Source: Arthrobacter terricola (lineage in GTDB: Bacteria; Actinomycetota; Actinomycetes; Actinomycetales; Micrococcaceae). From it: DNA of 64,000 nt. Shown here one piece after another: positions 8,271-17,692 of the stretch; position 1 is the stretch's first letter, and every line of letters begins with the position of its first letter. The DNA lies in NCBI RefSeq assembly GCF_004354015.1, contig NZ_SMRU01000020.1, positions 1 to 64,000 of the forward strand, written 5' to 3'. The notes beneath the pieces were generated by a model. That model had not been told where the DNA came from and made no database searches. It saw only the letters and a program-made list of their open reading frames with translations. A program made the position numbers and the translations under genes.

Positions 8271-9605
8271 ATGGACGAGCCAAAACCCCAGAACACATTC
8301 CAGCCTGCCCTCCTGCGGGCCGACGTAGCCGTGATCGGCGGTGGAGTCATCGGCCTCGGCATCGCGTGGGAGGCCCGAAAATCCGGCCGCTCAGTTGCGC
8401 TGATCGATCCCGCGCCGGCCAGCGGCGCCACTTTCGCGGCCGCCGGCATGCTGGCGCCCGTCAGCGAATTGCATTACCAGGAAGAAGACCTCCTGGAGCT
8501 CATGCTCGAATCGTCGGCGCTTTGGCCCGGATTCGAACAATCGCTTCCGGCCTCGGCTTCCGGACATGGCACGGGATACCGCACGACGCCGACCCTCGCC
8601 GTCGGCGCGGACGCCGCGGACCGGCGCGCGCTCGCCGACCTGCGGGACGTCCAGCGTTCCCACGGCCTCCAGGTGGAGTCGGTGCCTGTCCGTGAGGCCC
8701 GGGAGCAGGAACCGCTGTTGAGTCCGCAGATTTCCTGCGCGTTCGCCATTCCCGGCGACCACCAAGTGGATCCCCGCAGGCTTACGGCCACCATCCTCGC
8801 CGCGCTGAAAGACCACGAGCCCGCCGATTCCACCTGGATCGCGGGAACCGACGACGGCGTCACTGTCCCCGACCGGGCGAAGCAGCTCTTGTGGGACAGC
8901 GGACGAGTCGCCGGAGCGGCACTCGAATCGGGTACACGAGTCCTCGCCACCGAGACGATCGTCGCCAACGGACTCGGTTCCGCCGCGCTCGGAGAATTGC
9001 CGGATGGGCTCACCCTCCCGCTCCGTCCTGTTTATGGAGACATCCTGCGGCTGCGCGTTCCGGACAAGCTCCAGCCCCTCGTGACGGCGACTGTCCGGGG
9101 CATCGTCCGCGGGGTGCCTGTGTATATCGTTCCGCGCGAAGACGGAACCGTGGTCATCGGGGCGACGCAACGGGAAGACGACCTGTCAGGCGCTGGAACA
9201 TCGGACAACCCAGTGTCCGCCGGCGGCGTCTACCAATTGCTGCGCGACGCCCAAGTGCTGGTGCCCGCGGTGTCCGAACTCGAACTCCTGGAAGCAACCG
9301 CCCGCGCCCGCCCGGGCACACCGGACAACGCGCCGCTGCTGGGACGCGTCGAAAGCCCAGGAACCACGGGTCACACTGGCGGCGAGGATGTGCAGGGCCT
9401 CATCATCGCCACCGGGTTCTTCCGGCACGGCGTGCTCCTCACCCCGGCAGCCGCCCGGATCTGCGTCGACATCATGGACAACGCTGCCGATCCGCGTTGG
9501 AACAAATTCCGGCCCGGCCGCTTCTCACGACCACTCACAGGAACTGCCTCCGCCGACGGAGACCAGGACCTGACCTGCCAACACCTCTCGAAGGATTACG
9601 CATGA
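8271..9605 (+). CDS. thiO: Glycine oxidase
   Basis: A 444-residue FAD-dependent D-amino-acid-oxidase-type enzyme. It oxidises glycine to the iminoglycine used by ThiG. The dinucleotide-binding motif VIGGGVIGLGIAWEA sits at about residues 21-35; the C-terminal region has RARPGTPDNAPLLG and an ATGFFRHG motif typical of ThiO. It directly follows a TPP riboswitch and overlaps the thiS start by four bases (ATGA), so function and regulation are both well supported. Confidence 0.94.
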   Translation: MDEPKPQNTFQPALLRADVAVIGGGVIGLGIAWEARKSGRSVALIDPAPASGATFAAAGMLAPVSELHYQEEDLLELMLESSALWPGFEQSLPASASGHGTGYRTTPTLAVGADAADRRALADLRDVQRSHGLQVESVPVREAREQEPLLSPQISCAFAIPGDHQVDPRRLTATILAALKDHEPADSTWIAGTDDGVTVPDRAKQLLWDSGRVAGAALESGTRVLATETIVANGLGSAALGELPDGLTLPLRPVYGDILRLRVPDKLQPLVTATVRGIVRGVPVYIVPREDGTVVIGATQREDDLSGAGTSDNPVSAGGVYQLLRDAQVLVPAVSELELLEATARARPGTPDNAPLLGRVESPGTTGHTGGEDVQGLIIATGFFRHGVLLTPAAARICVDIMDNAADPRWNKFRPGRFSRPLTGTASADGDQDLTCQHLSKDYA

Positions 9606-9838
9606 ACATCAAACTGAACGGCGCCCAACACACCCTGGGTGAGGGCGCATCGGTCACTACTGTCGTCAGCCACATCACCGGACGCGCACTGGACGCCAAC
9701 GGCCAGGCGAGCGACGGACTCAAGATCGGAGTCGCCGTCGCACGCAATTCCGAAGTGGTGCCGCGAAGCCAATGGGCGGCCACGGCGCTCGCAGAGGGCG
9801 ACGAACTCGAAATCGTTACCGCAGTCCAGGGAGGCTGA
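9602..9838 (+). CDS. thiS: Sulfur carrier protein ThiS
   Basis: A 78-residue ubiquitin-fold protein ending in Gly-Gly, the C-terminus that is adenylated and thiocarboxylated to carry sulfur for thiazole synthesis. It begins MNIKLNGAQHTL. The ATG overlaps the thiO stop, and thiG starts three nt after its own stop. No thiF lies in the cluster; the MoeZ-type enzyme at 12527 is the nearest candidate activator (inference). Confidence 0.93.
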   Translation: MNIKLNGAQHTLGEGASVTTVVSHITGRALDANGQASDGLKIGVAVARNSEVVPRSQWAATALAEGDELEIVTAVQGG

Positions 9839-10648
<810 letters not shown>

Positions 10649-10709
10649 CGGCATTCAGCCCGTTGCGTAAAGCCTCCAGGAACGGAGGCACGGCGGGGAA
10701 GGAACGAAC

Positions 10710-11057
10710 ATGGCGGGCAAGGACCAAATCCTCACCGGACCGGCGCTCGACGCCGCCCTGGCGGCGCTGCCGGACTGGAAATACCGCTCTGGTGCGGTGG
10801 TCACCGTCTTCAAATGCCCGACGTCGGCTGCCGCGCTTGAGCTGATTGCCGCCGTCGGGCGCATCGCTGAGGCCCAGAACCACCACCCGGACCTGGACTG
10901 GCGCTACAACCGGGTGTTCGTCCGCTACAGCTCGCACGATGCCGGCGGTGAGGTGACCGAGCGCGACATCAGCGCGGCCACCGAGGTGGGCAGGACCGCC
11001 CGGGAACTTGGAGCGGCGCCTCAGCCGGAACGCTACCCCGATACCGAGCCGGGTTAG
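10710..11057 (+). CDS. Pterin-4a-carbinolamine dehydratase
   Basis: A 115-residue PCD/DCoH-like protein. It would dehydrate 4a-hydroxytetrahydropterin to the quinonoid dihydropterin. The family hallmark AQNHHPDLDWRYNRV is present around residue 55, with the paired His residues of the active site; LPDWKYRSG is the usual N-terminal strand. It lies 61 nt after thiG and is followed by a perfect palindromic terminator. No aromatic-amino-acid hydroxylase is nearby, so the pterin-dependent partner is unknown. Confidence 0.9.
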   Translation: MAGKDQILTGPALDAALAALPDWKYRSGAVVTVFKCPTSAAALELIAAVGRIAEAQNHHPDLDWRYNRVFVRYSSHDAGGEVTERDISAATEVGRTARELGAAPQPERYPDTEPG

Positions 11058-11090
11058 ACGGTCTTGACGTTAAGCAACAGTGACGTTAAA

Positions 11091-11129
11091 CAACAGTGAC
11101 CACGCACCGCCGGTGCGTGGTCACTGTTG
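11091..11129. terminator. Perfect palindromic bidirectional terminator
   Basis: The arms 11091-11109 and 11111-11129 are exact reverse complements, an essentially complete 39-bp palindrome. It sits between the + strand PCD gene and the convergent minus-strand membrane gene and can act for both. A partial copy of the left arm (CAACAGTGACG) precedes it at 11075-11085. The T-run is weak. Confidence 0.7.
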
Positions 11130-11151
11130 CTTCGCTGCCGCTAAGTCGCGG

Positions 11152-11454
11152 TCAGAGCTTCAGGGCTGCCGTCAGCTTCTTGAGGTCGTGCTTTGCCCGG
11201 GTACGGCCCAGGAAGAACGCCAGCAAGATAGCCGCCACAGTGCCCAGGGCGATCGGCAAAACCCAAGGAATCCAGGTCACTCCGGGCAGATAGCCAAAGC
11301 CGAGTTGGATGAAGACCATCCAACTAAGCATGGCAACGGCCACCGAGGCGCCTGCGGGCAAGGCGATTCCATACGTTCCACGGCGTTTGTCGTTGCCCCA
11401 GACGATGAAGCCCGTGGCGACAGTGGCTAGCACCACGATGACAAGTGAAAGCAT
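11152..11454 (-). CDS. Small membrane protein of unknown function
   Basis: A 100-residue protein with three predicted membrane helices, at about residues 1-18, 31-52 and 64-86, a short charged loop (GNDKRRG) after the first, and a basic C-terminal tail (GRTRAKHDLKKL). I do not recognise a family. It shares orientation with the DUF3107 gene 51 nt upstream and ends at the palindromic terminator. Confidence 0.65.
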   Translation of the reverse strand: MLSLVIVVLATVATGFIVWGNDKRRGTYGIALPAGASVAVAMLSWMVFIQLGFGYLPGVTWIPWVLPIALGTVAAILLAFFLGRTRAKHDLKKLTAALKL

Positions 11455-11505
11455 GCGGACTCCTGGCTCGCTGGTGTTCCTGAAATTGCCGGCGTCGGGT
11501 GTTGC

Positions 11506-11730
11506 CTAGAGGGCGCCGAAGCCGACGCGGCGAACTTCCTCGGCGCCGATCTCCACATAGCCCAGGACGCTGCCGGGAACGATGACCTGGCGCCCCTTCT
11601 CATCCGTCAGGCGCAGGTCCTTGCCGCTGGAAATGGCCTCGCCCACGATCTTGGCAACGGCGTCGGCATCCAACGCGGACTCCAGCACGATCTCACGGCC
11701 AACGTTCTGAATGCCGATCTTTATTTCCAC
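11506..11730 (-). CDS. DUF3107 protein (TB9.4-like)
   Basis: A 74-residue protein starting MEIKIGIQNVGREIVLES and ending with YVEIGAEEVRRVGFG, characteristic of the actinobacterial DUF3107 family (Rv3208A/TB9.4 in M. tuberculosis). Function is not established. The adjacent TetR gene on the same side matches the mycobacterial neighbourhood. Confidence 0.9.
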   Translation of the reverse strand: MEIKIGIQNVGREIVLESALDADAVAKIVGEAISSGKDLRLTDEKGRQVIVPGSVLGYVEIGAEEVRRVGFGAL

Positions 11731-11782
11731 AGCAGGGCCTCCCAGCCAATCAAAAGAATTTACTCAGTGCTCTATTTGTAGC

Positions 11783-12439
11783 TTAGGACTCTTTGGGGAA
11801 GCGACTGATTCCGCGCCAAGCTAAACGGTAGATCAAGTCGCTCGCCACATCGATGTCCAGGTTGCCGTCCGTCTCCAGCCAATACCGGGCGCTCACCTGC
11901 GCCATCCCGGCAAGGCCGCGGCCCAGCAATTGGGCCTCCAAGTGCGGCAGCTTGGTGTCTTCGGCAATCACCTTCGCGACGGCATCGGCAAACGTCCGGT
12001 TGAAAGTCTCCAACCTGGAACTGACATCGGGGTCGTTGATGAGGTCCGATTCGAAGACCAGCCGGTGGGCCTGGTCGTCGCTCGCAATAAAGCGGTAGTA
12101 GGCACGCATGACGGCCTGGACACGTTCCTTGTTGTCCGACGTCGAGTTCAGCGCAGTGAGCATCAAGTCCGTGAGCGTGGCCAGGTGGCTGTCCAGGAGG
12201 GCCATGTAGAGGTCCCGCTTCGAGGGGAAGTGCTGGTAGAGGACGGGCTTGCTGACGTGCGCCGTCTCCGCGATTTCGTCCATGGCCGCGCCATGGAAAC
12301 CGTTGGCGACGAATACCTCCAAGGCGGCGTTCAAGAGTTGGGCCCTGCGCTCATCGCGGGGCAGCCTCGCCGAGCGCTGCGATACGGTCCGATCAGGCTT
12401 GACCTGGGCCTCCTGTTTGGTACGTGAACTCTCAGCCAC
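11783..12439 (-). CDS. TetR-family transcriptional regulator
   Basis: A 218-residue regulator. The N-terminal helix-turn-helix domain (about 25-75) includes RRAQLLNAALEVF, MDEIAETAHVSKPVLYQHF and SKRDLYMALLD; the C-terminal helical domain resembles those of ligand-binding TetR proteins. The GTG at 12439 (MAESSRTKQE) is chosen because it is preceded by a purine-rich AAAGGCGG and because longer frames run into the antisense of moeZ. It is divergent from moeZ and upstream of the DUF3107 gene, as in mycobacteria (Rv3208). Confidence 0.9.
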   Translation of the reverse strand: MAESSRTKQEAQVKPDRTVSQRSARLPRDERRAQLLNAALEVFVANGFHGAAMDEIAETAHVSKPVLYQHFPSKRDLYMALLDSHLATLTDLMLTALNSTSDNKERVQAVMRAYYRFIASDDQAHRLVFESDLINDPDVSSRLETFNRTFADAVAKVIAEDTKLPHLEAQLLGRGLAGMAQVSARYWLETDGNLDIDVASDLIYRLAWRGISRFPKES

Positions 12440-12526
12440 TTGTCTGCCGCCTTTCCCCTTTGCAGTTATGACCACAATACTGCGCGGTAATATGACCTGG
12501 CGGCAGCGGCAGGGATACTTTGAAGT

Positions 12527-13738
12527 ATGGCCACTACTTTTGCTGCCCAATCCTTGCCGTCTCCGACCTCGTCCACTTTGCCCCCGCTGGTGGAACCGGC
12601 GGATGCGCTGACTACGGAAGAGGTTGAGCGGTACTCGCGCCACCTCATTATTCCCGAAATCGGAGCGACGGGTCAGCGGCGTCTCAAGAACGCCAAGGTA
12701 CTCGTAATCGGCGCCGGGGGACTGGGCTCTCCGGCGTTGCTTTACCTGGCGGCCGCCGGAGTGGGGACGCTGGGCATCGTGGACGACGACGCCGTCGACC
12801 TCAGCAACCTGCAGCGCCAGATCATCCACGGCGTGGGCGACGTCGGCCGGCCGAAGATCGAGTCCGCGCGGGACGCCATCAAGGCGCTTAACCCGCTGGT
12901 GAACGTCCAGTTGCACGACGCCCGCCTGGACTCGTCCAACGCCCTTGAGCTTTTCTCCGGCTACGACCTCATCCTCGACGGCGCGGACAACTTTGCCACC
13001 CGTTATCTCGTGAACGACGCCGCGGCCATTCTCGGTAAGCCGTATGTGTGGGGGTCGATCTTCCGCTTCGACGGCCAGGTGAGCGTGTTCTGGGACAAGT
13101 ATGGACCCAGCTACCGCGACCTTTACCCCGAAGCCCCTCCGGCCGGTTCTGTCCCGTCCTGCGGTGAAGGCGGCGTGTTCGGCATGCTGTGCGCCGCCGT
13201 CGGATCCCTCATGGTGACGGAGGCAGTCAAGCTGATTACCGGCGTCGGGCGCTCCATGCTGGGGCGAGTGGCGCTCTATGACGCGCTCGGCGGCAGCTGG
13301 CGCGAGATCAAAGTGTCCAAGGATCCCGCAGCCGAGCCGATTACCGAATTGACGGATTATGAAGCGTTTTGCGGAATCACGCCCGAGCCCGCCGCCGGCG
13401 CCGTCCGAACTGTGACTGCTACCGAATTGTCCGGGATGCTCGCGGCGCGCGCTGCCGGCGAACGCGACTTCGAGTTGATCGACGTCCGGGAAGCGGGCGA
13501 GCACGAGATTGTGAGCATCGACGGCTCGGTGCTCATCCCGCAAGGACGCATCCTGGCCGGGGAAGCGTGGGCGGACCTTCCGCAAGACAAGGACATTGTG
13601 TTCCACTGCAAGGGTGGCACGCGCTCGGCGGCCGTGCTTGCGGCGGCGCAGCGCGCCGGTTACACCCGCGTCAGCCATCTCGACGGCGGGATCCTGGCGT
13701 GGGTGCGCGACGTCGAACCGGCCAAGCCGGTGTACTGA
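12527..13738 (+). CDS. moeZ: MoeZ-type adenylyltransferase/sulfurtransferase
   Basis: A 403-residue two-domain protein. The E1-like ThiF/MoeB domain (about 25-275) has GAGGLGSPALLYLAAAGVG for ATP binding, SNLQRQ, and the conserved PSCGEGG cysteine. The C-terminal rhodanese domain ends with an intact active loop CKGGTRS (Cys near 361). Such fusions adenylate the Gly-Gly tails of sulfur carriers (MoaD, CysO, ThiS) and donate sulfur. With no thiF in the thi cluster, activation of ThiS is a plausible extra role (inference). Confidence 0.93.
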   Translation: MATTFAAQSLPSPTSSTLPPLVEPADALTTEEVERYSRHLIIPEIGATGQRRLKNAKVLVIGAGGLGSPALLYLAAAGVGTLGIVDDDAVDLSNLQRQIIHGVGDVGRPKIESARDAIKALNPLVNVQLHDARLDSSNALELFSGYDLILDGADNFATRYLVNDAAAILGKPYVWGSIFRFDGQVSVFWDKYGPSYRDLYPEAPPAGSVPSCGEGGVFGMLCAAVGSLMVTEAVKLITGVGRSMLGRVALYDALGGSWREIKVSKDPAAEPITELTDYEAFCGITPEPAAGAVRTVTATELSGMLAARAAGERDFELIDVREAGEHEIVSIDGSVLIPQGRILAGEAWADLPQDKDIVFHCKGGTRSAAVLAAAQRAGYTRVSHLDGGILAWVRDVEPAKPVY

Positions 13739-13790
13739 GCAGTACCCTTCGGGGCGGAATTCCCATTGGACGGAAACGAAAGGCCTTGAC

Positions 13791-14777
13791 GTGAGCGAAG
13801 AATCCACACCTCAGCAGCCCATTGGATCGGGGTTCGGGCACTATTCCAACGCCAGGGAGGTCATCGAGGGCATCGACCTGCATGGCAAGACCGCGATCGT
13901 CACGGGAGGCTATTCCGGGCTCGGCCTCGAAACCGTGCGGGCGCTGAGTTCGGCCGGTGCGCGGGTGACCGTTCCCGCGAGGCGGCCCGAACACGCCCGG
14001 GAAGTGCTTGCGGCAGCCGGCCTTGCCAGCGCGGACGTGACGGTCGAGGCCTTGGATTTGGCGGACCAGGAAGCCGTGAAGGACTTCGCGACGCGGTTTC
14101 TCGCCGCCAACCCGACGCTGGACATCCTCATCAACAACGCGGCCATCATGGCGAGCCCGGAACAACGCATCGGCCCCGGTTGGGAATCGCAGTTCGCCAC
14201 GAACCATTTGGGCCACTTCACCCTCGTCAACACACTCTGGCCCGCCTTGGCTGCTGCCGGTTCGGCCCGCGTGGTCGCATTGTCCTCCACAGGGCACAAG
14301 CTTTCGCCAGTCCGCTTCGAGGACATCAATTTCGACGCCGGATACGACAAATGGAAGGCCTACGGTCAGGCGAAGACAGCAAATGCGTTGTTCGCGGTCC
14401 AACTGGACCGCTTGGGTAAATCCGCCGGCGTCCGGGCTTTTGCCGTGCATCCCGGCGGCATCATGACGGAGTTGCAGCGTCACCTGCCCCGCGAAGAAAT
14501 GGTTGCCGCAGGATGGATGGATGCCGAAGGCAACGTACGGGAAGGGTTCAAGACTCCCGAGCAAGGAGCTGCGACATCGACTTGGGCTGCGACCTCCCCG
14601 GCCCTCGAAGGAAAGGGCGGGGTGTATTGCGAAGACTGCGATATCGCCAAGCCCACAGATCCGGAATCCCCCCTTGCCCGGTACCAAGGGGTCGATGCGC
14701 ACGCAATTGACCCGGAAGCCGCGGCACGGTTGTGGGAAGTTTCGGCGGAAATGACCGGAGTCAACGCGTTCGCCTGA
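13791..14777 (+). CDS. Short-chain dehydrogenase/reductase
   Basis: A 328-residue SDR of the retinol-dehydrogenase/WW-oxidoreductase-like type. It shows the NAD(P)-binding motif TGGYSGLG, the NNAA motif, a Ser near LSSTGHK and the catalytic YGQAK (YxxxK). A GTG start at 13791 follows a weak AAAGG. The physiological substrate is unknown. It lies 52 nt downstream of moeZ and could be read from the same promoter. Confidence 0.88.
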   Translation: MSEESTPQQPIGSGFGHYSNAREVIEGIDLHGKTAIVTGGYSGLGLETVRALSSAGARVTVPARRPEHAREVLAAAGLASADVTVEALDLADQEAVKDFATRFLAANPTLDILINNAAIMASPEQRIGPGWESQFATNHLGHFTLVNTLWPALAAAGSARVVALSSTGHKLSPVRFEDINFDAGYDKWKAYGQAKTANALFAVQLDRLGKSAGVRAFAVHPGGIMTELQRHLPREEMVAAGWMDAEGNVREGFKTPEQGAATSTWAATSPALEGKGGVYCEDCDIAKPTDPESPLARYQGVDAHAIDPEAAARLWEVSAEMTGVNAFA

Positions 14778-14809
14778 CCCTGTCCTTACCTAGGGACATG
14801 CTCATTCTT

Positions 14810-14994
14810 TGTGGCGAAGGATGGGCATAGCGGGGTTGTGCCCAGTGGTGGCCGTGAGCGCGGCGCATGCTCATTGGCTTGGGTGCGTTATGCCCGTCGG
14901 TGCCGGCGAACGTGGAGCATGCTCGGTGTTTGTGGTGAGGGATGGGCATAGCGGGGTTATGCCCAGTGGTGGCCGTGAGCGCGGAGCATGCTCA
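14810..14994. repeat. Intergenic palindromic direct repeat (2.5 copies)
   Basis: A unit of about 65 bp occurs at 14810-14873 and again at 14930-14994 with few differences. A partial, diverged copy (about 14879-14926) lies between. Each full unit contains GGGCATAGCGGGGTT(A/G)TGCCC, which can form a hairpin, and ends in GCATGCTC; in the middle and last copies this extends to the palindrome GAGCATGCTC. It fills the space between the convergent SDR gene and hemA. Confidence 0.8.
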
Positions 14995-15006
14995 GGGGGA
15001 GTGGGG

Positions 15007-16383
15007 TTAGGCGCTCTCCGCGCGAAGCCCGCCGGGACCGCCGCCGGGACCCATTTCCTCGGCTTCGGGCTCGTGATCTACCGGGCATTCGGCAGCCGGA
15101 GCCTTGGGGGGCCGCTGCTCAACCTGGATGCCGTATAGCGCTTCCAGGGCCGCGACGTACTCGTCCTGCTGGCCGTTGGCGGCGAGCTCACGGGCACGAA
15201 CCGTGGGGATGTGGAGCAATTGCTTGACCATGCGGCGCAAAGCGAACTCCACCTCTTCAGCGGCGGCAGTGCAACCGTGGCGGGCCCGGACTTTCTCCAT
15301 CTCGGCGTCGAGCACGTTCATGGTGTGCCGCCGCAAGGCCACGATGGCGGAATCGGCCGAGCGGGCTTCGCGTGCCTGCTCGAAGGCAGTCGCAGCGCCG
15401 GACACAATCGTGCTCGCCTGGGCCAGCGATTCCGCCTGTTCCTGGGGTGCAGCCAATCGGACGGATTCGAGCGTCAGGAGCTCGACGCCGTCGAGCTCGC
15501 CGACCGCGGGATCGAAATCGTGGGTGAGTGCGAGGTCGATCGCGATGAGGGTCTGCGTGGACGACTCGCGCACCTTCGCGAGGTCGGCGGCCTCAACCCG
15601 GGTATCCGAGCCGCTGCAGCCGATCATGACGTCAGCCGCGGCGACGGCGGCTGGAAGAGTTTCGGCGTCGAGCGCTGTTCCGCCACGCGTTGCCACGAAA
15701 GCCTCGGCCCGGCCGGAGGAGGAGTAGACGGAGACGTCGGTGCAGCCACGTTCACGGAGCAAGGACATGGTTGCGCCGGCGTAGGCGCCCGTCCCGAAGA
15801 CCACCACTTTCTTCGTGGTCCAATCGGTGCTGTCCGAGAGGTCGGTGGCGAGGTCAAGTGCCACTGACACGATGGACAATCCCCGTGATCCCAAAGCCGT
15901 CTGCGCTCCAACGTCCTTGGCGGTCTTCGAAGCCGCCTGGAACAGGCGCACCAGTCCGGAACTCGCCGTTCCTTCGTGCTGGGCGGTGATCAGGGCGCGG
16001 CGGACCTGGCCGGCGATTTCGCGTTCTCCGACGACGGCGGAATCCAGTCCGGCGCTGACGGCGAAGAGGTGCCGGCTGACTTCCGGGCCGCTCCGGGTGC
16101 TGAAGGCATGGGAGACCACTTGCTCGTTGAGTCCGCTCAGGCTGCTGATCTGGCTGATCAATTCCGAACGGGCCGCCTCAAGGTTGTCCGCATGGGGCGT
16201 CTCGCCGTAGATTTCGTAGCGATTGCAGGTCGCAAGGACCACGGCGCCCGAAACGAGTTGGGAATCGGCGAGGGCGGAGGAGGCAACCTCAGATGAACCG
16301 TTGCTCAATTGAGCGACGGTCTCGAGGTCGATGTCGGCGTGTGTAGCCACCAATGAGAAAAGAACCACAGCAAGAGTCATCAT
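15007..16383 (-). CDS. hemA: Glutamyl-tRNA reductase
   Basis: First committed enzyme of C5-pathway tetrapyrrole synthesis, reducing glutamyl-tRNA to glutamate-1-semialdehyde with NADPH. The 458-residue protein has [14 protein letters not shown] at the start, the catalytic Cys53 in [12 protein letters not shown], and an NADPH domain with [16 protein letters not shown]. The C-terminal dimerisation region is intact and ends in an acidic and Gly-rich tail. Two starts are possible: tandem ATGs at 16383 and a GTG at 16368, the latter giving the family-typical [10 protein letters not shown]; neither has a strong Shine-Dalgarno. Divergent from hemE. Confidence 0.94.
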   Translation of the reverse strand: MMTLAVVLFSLVATHADIDLETVAQLSNGSSEVASSALADSQLVSGAVVLATCNRYEIYGETPHADNLEAARSELISQISSLSGLNEQVVSHAFSTRSGPEVSRHLFAVSAGLDSAVVGEREIAGQVRRALITAQHEGTASSGLVRLFQAASKTAKDVGAQTALGSRGLSIVSVALDLATDLSDSTDWTTKKVVVFGTGAYAGATMSLLRERGCTDVSVYSSSGRAEAFVATRGGTALDAETLPAAVAAADVMIGCSGSDTRVEAADLAKVRESSTQTLIAIDLALTHDFDPAVGELDGVELLTLESVRLAAPQEQAESLAQASTIVSGAATAFEQAREARSADSAIVALRRHTMNVLDAEMEKVRARHGCTAAAEEVEFALRRMVKQLLHIPTVRARELAANGQQDEYVAALEALYGIQVEQRPPKAPAAECPVDHEPEAEEMGPGGGPGGLRAESA

Positions 16384-16529
16384 AGCTTTTTCGGTGCCCT
16401 GTAGAACAATGCTTCAGCCGTGGTTCTTCGCACGCATCAGAGTGACCCGCGTCACTTCGGGCGAATCCCCGGTGGAACAGGACAAGCTGTCGTTATCTTT
16501 TGCCCCCGATTTTCGGCACAATCGAAGGC

Positions 16530-17687
16530 ATGACTTCCAGCTCCGCACTGCCGCCGTCCGTGTCGGTCAACTCCGTGCCGGCCCCCTCCGCACCTGCCCA
16601 AGACGTAGCCGGCACTGCCGTTTCCGGCCTCGGCGAGAACCACCCGCTGATGGATGGCCGCACTGCGGACTCCCCGCTTATCCAGGCATACCGCGGCGGG
16701 GCACCTTCGCGGCGTCCTGTATGGTTCATGCGGCAGGCGGGCCGATCGCTCCCGGAGTACCTCAAGGTCCGCGAGGGCATCGCGATGCTCGATTCGTGCC
16801 TTCGTCCCGAACTCGCATCGGAAATCACGCTGCAGCCCGTCCGCCGCCACGACGTCGATGCCGCCATCTTCTTTTCCGACATCGTCATCCCGCTCAAGCT
16901 GGCCGGTGTCGGCGTTGACATCGTTCCCGGCGTCGGGCCTGTCCTGGACAAGCCGATCCGGACGGCTGAGGACATCGCAGCCCTGCCGAAACTGAGCTGG
17001 GAAGCCCTCGAACCCATTCGCGAGGCCGTCCGCCTGACGGTCGCCGAACTCGGCACCACCCCGTTGATCGGTTTCGCCGGCGCGCCGTTCACCCTCGCCG
17101 CGTACATGGTTGAAGGCAAGCCGTCCCGCGACCACCTCGGCCCCCGCACCATGATGCACGCCGATACGGATACTTGGACGGCCCTGGCCAACTGGGCCGC
17201 GGACGCTTCGGGCATGTTCCTCCAAGCCCAGCTCGAAGCCGGTGCATCCGCAGCTCAGCTGTTCGACTCGTGGGCCGGATCCCTCGGCCTGAACGACTAC
17301 TCGAAGTACGTCGCCCCGGCGTCTAGCCGCGCGCTTGACCACGTCCGCCACTTGGGCGCGCCCCTGGTTCATTTCGGGACCGGAACCTCCGAGTTGCTCG
17401 TCGCCATGCGCGACGTGGGCGTTGACGTTGTGGGCGTGGATTACCGGCTGCCGCTGGACGAAGCGAACCGGCGGCTTGGCGGCAGCGTGCCGCTTCAAGG
17501 GAATATCGACCCCGCCCTCTTGTCTGCTCCTTGGGAGATCCTGGAAGCCCACGTCCGGGGCGTGATCGCCGCTGGCTCAGTCGCGCCCGGCCACGTGGTG
17601 AACCTGGGCCATGGCGTTCCCCCCGAAACCGATCCGGCTGTCCTGACCCGGGTTGTGGAACTCATCCACTCGATCCCCGTGGGGTAA
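16530..17687 (+). CDS. hemE: Uroporphyrinogen decarboxylase
   Basis: A 385-residue enzyme that converts uroporphyrinogen III to coproporphyrinogen III. The hallmark WFMRQAGRSLPEY lies near residues 65-77; FSDIVIPL, GFAGAPFT, FDSWAG and LQGNIDP follow. The ATG at 16530 follows GAAGG with short spacing; about 35 polar N-terminal residues precede the core. It opens the heme operon, divergent from hemA. Confidence 0.95.
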   Translation: MTSSSALPPSVSVNSVPAPSAPAQDVAGTAVSGLGENHPLMDGRTADSPLIQAYRGGAPSRRPVWFMRQAGRSLPEYLKVREGIAMLDSCLRPELASEITLQPVRRHDVDAAIFFSDIVIPLKLAGVGVDIVPGVGPVLDKPIRTAEDIAALPKLSWEALEPIREAVRLTVAELGTTPLIGFAGAPFTLAAYMVEGKPSRDHLGPRTMMHADTDTWTALANWAADASGMFLQAQLEAGASAAQLFDSWAGSLGLNDYSKYVAPASSRALDHVRHLGAPLVHFGTGTSELLVAMRDVGVDVVGVDYRLPLDEANRRLGGSVPLQGNIDPALLSAPWEILEAHVRGVIAAGSVAPGHVVNLGHGVPPETDPAVLTRVVELIHSIPVG

Positions 17688-17692
17688 CGGGC

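Noticed and set aside
14810-14994. CRISPR-like array
   Set aside because: Only two full units, long diverged repeat, no unique equal-length spacers and no cas genes.
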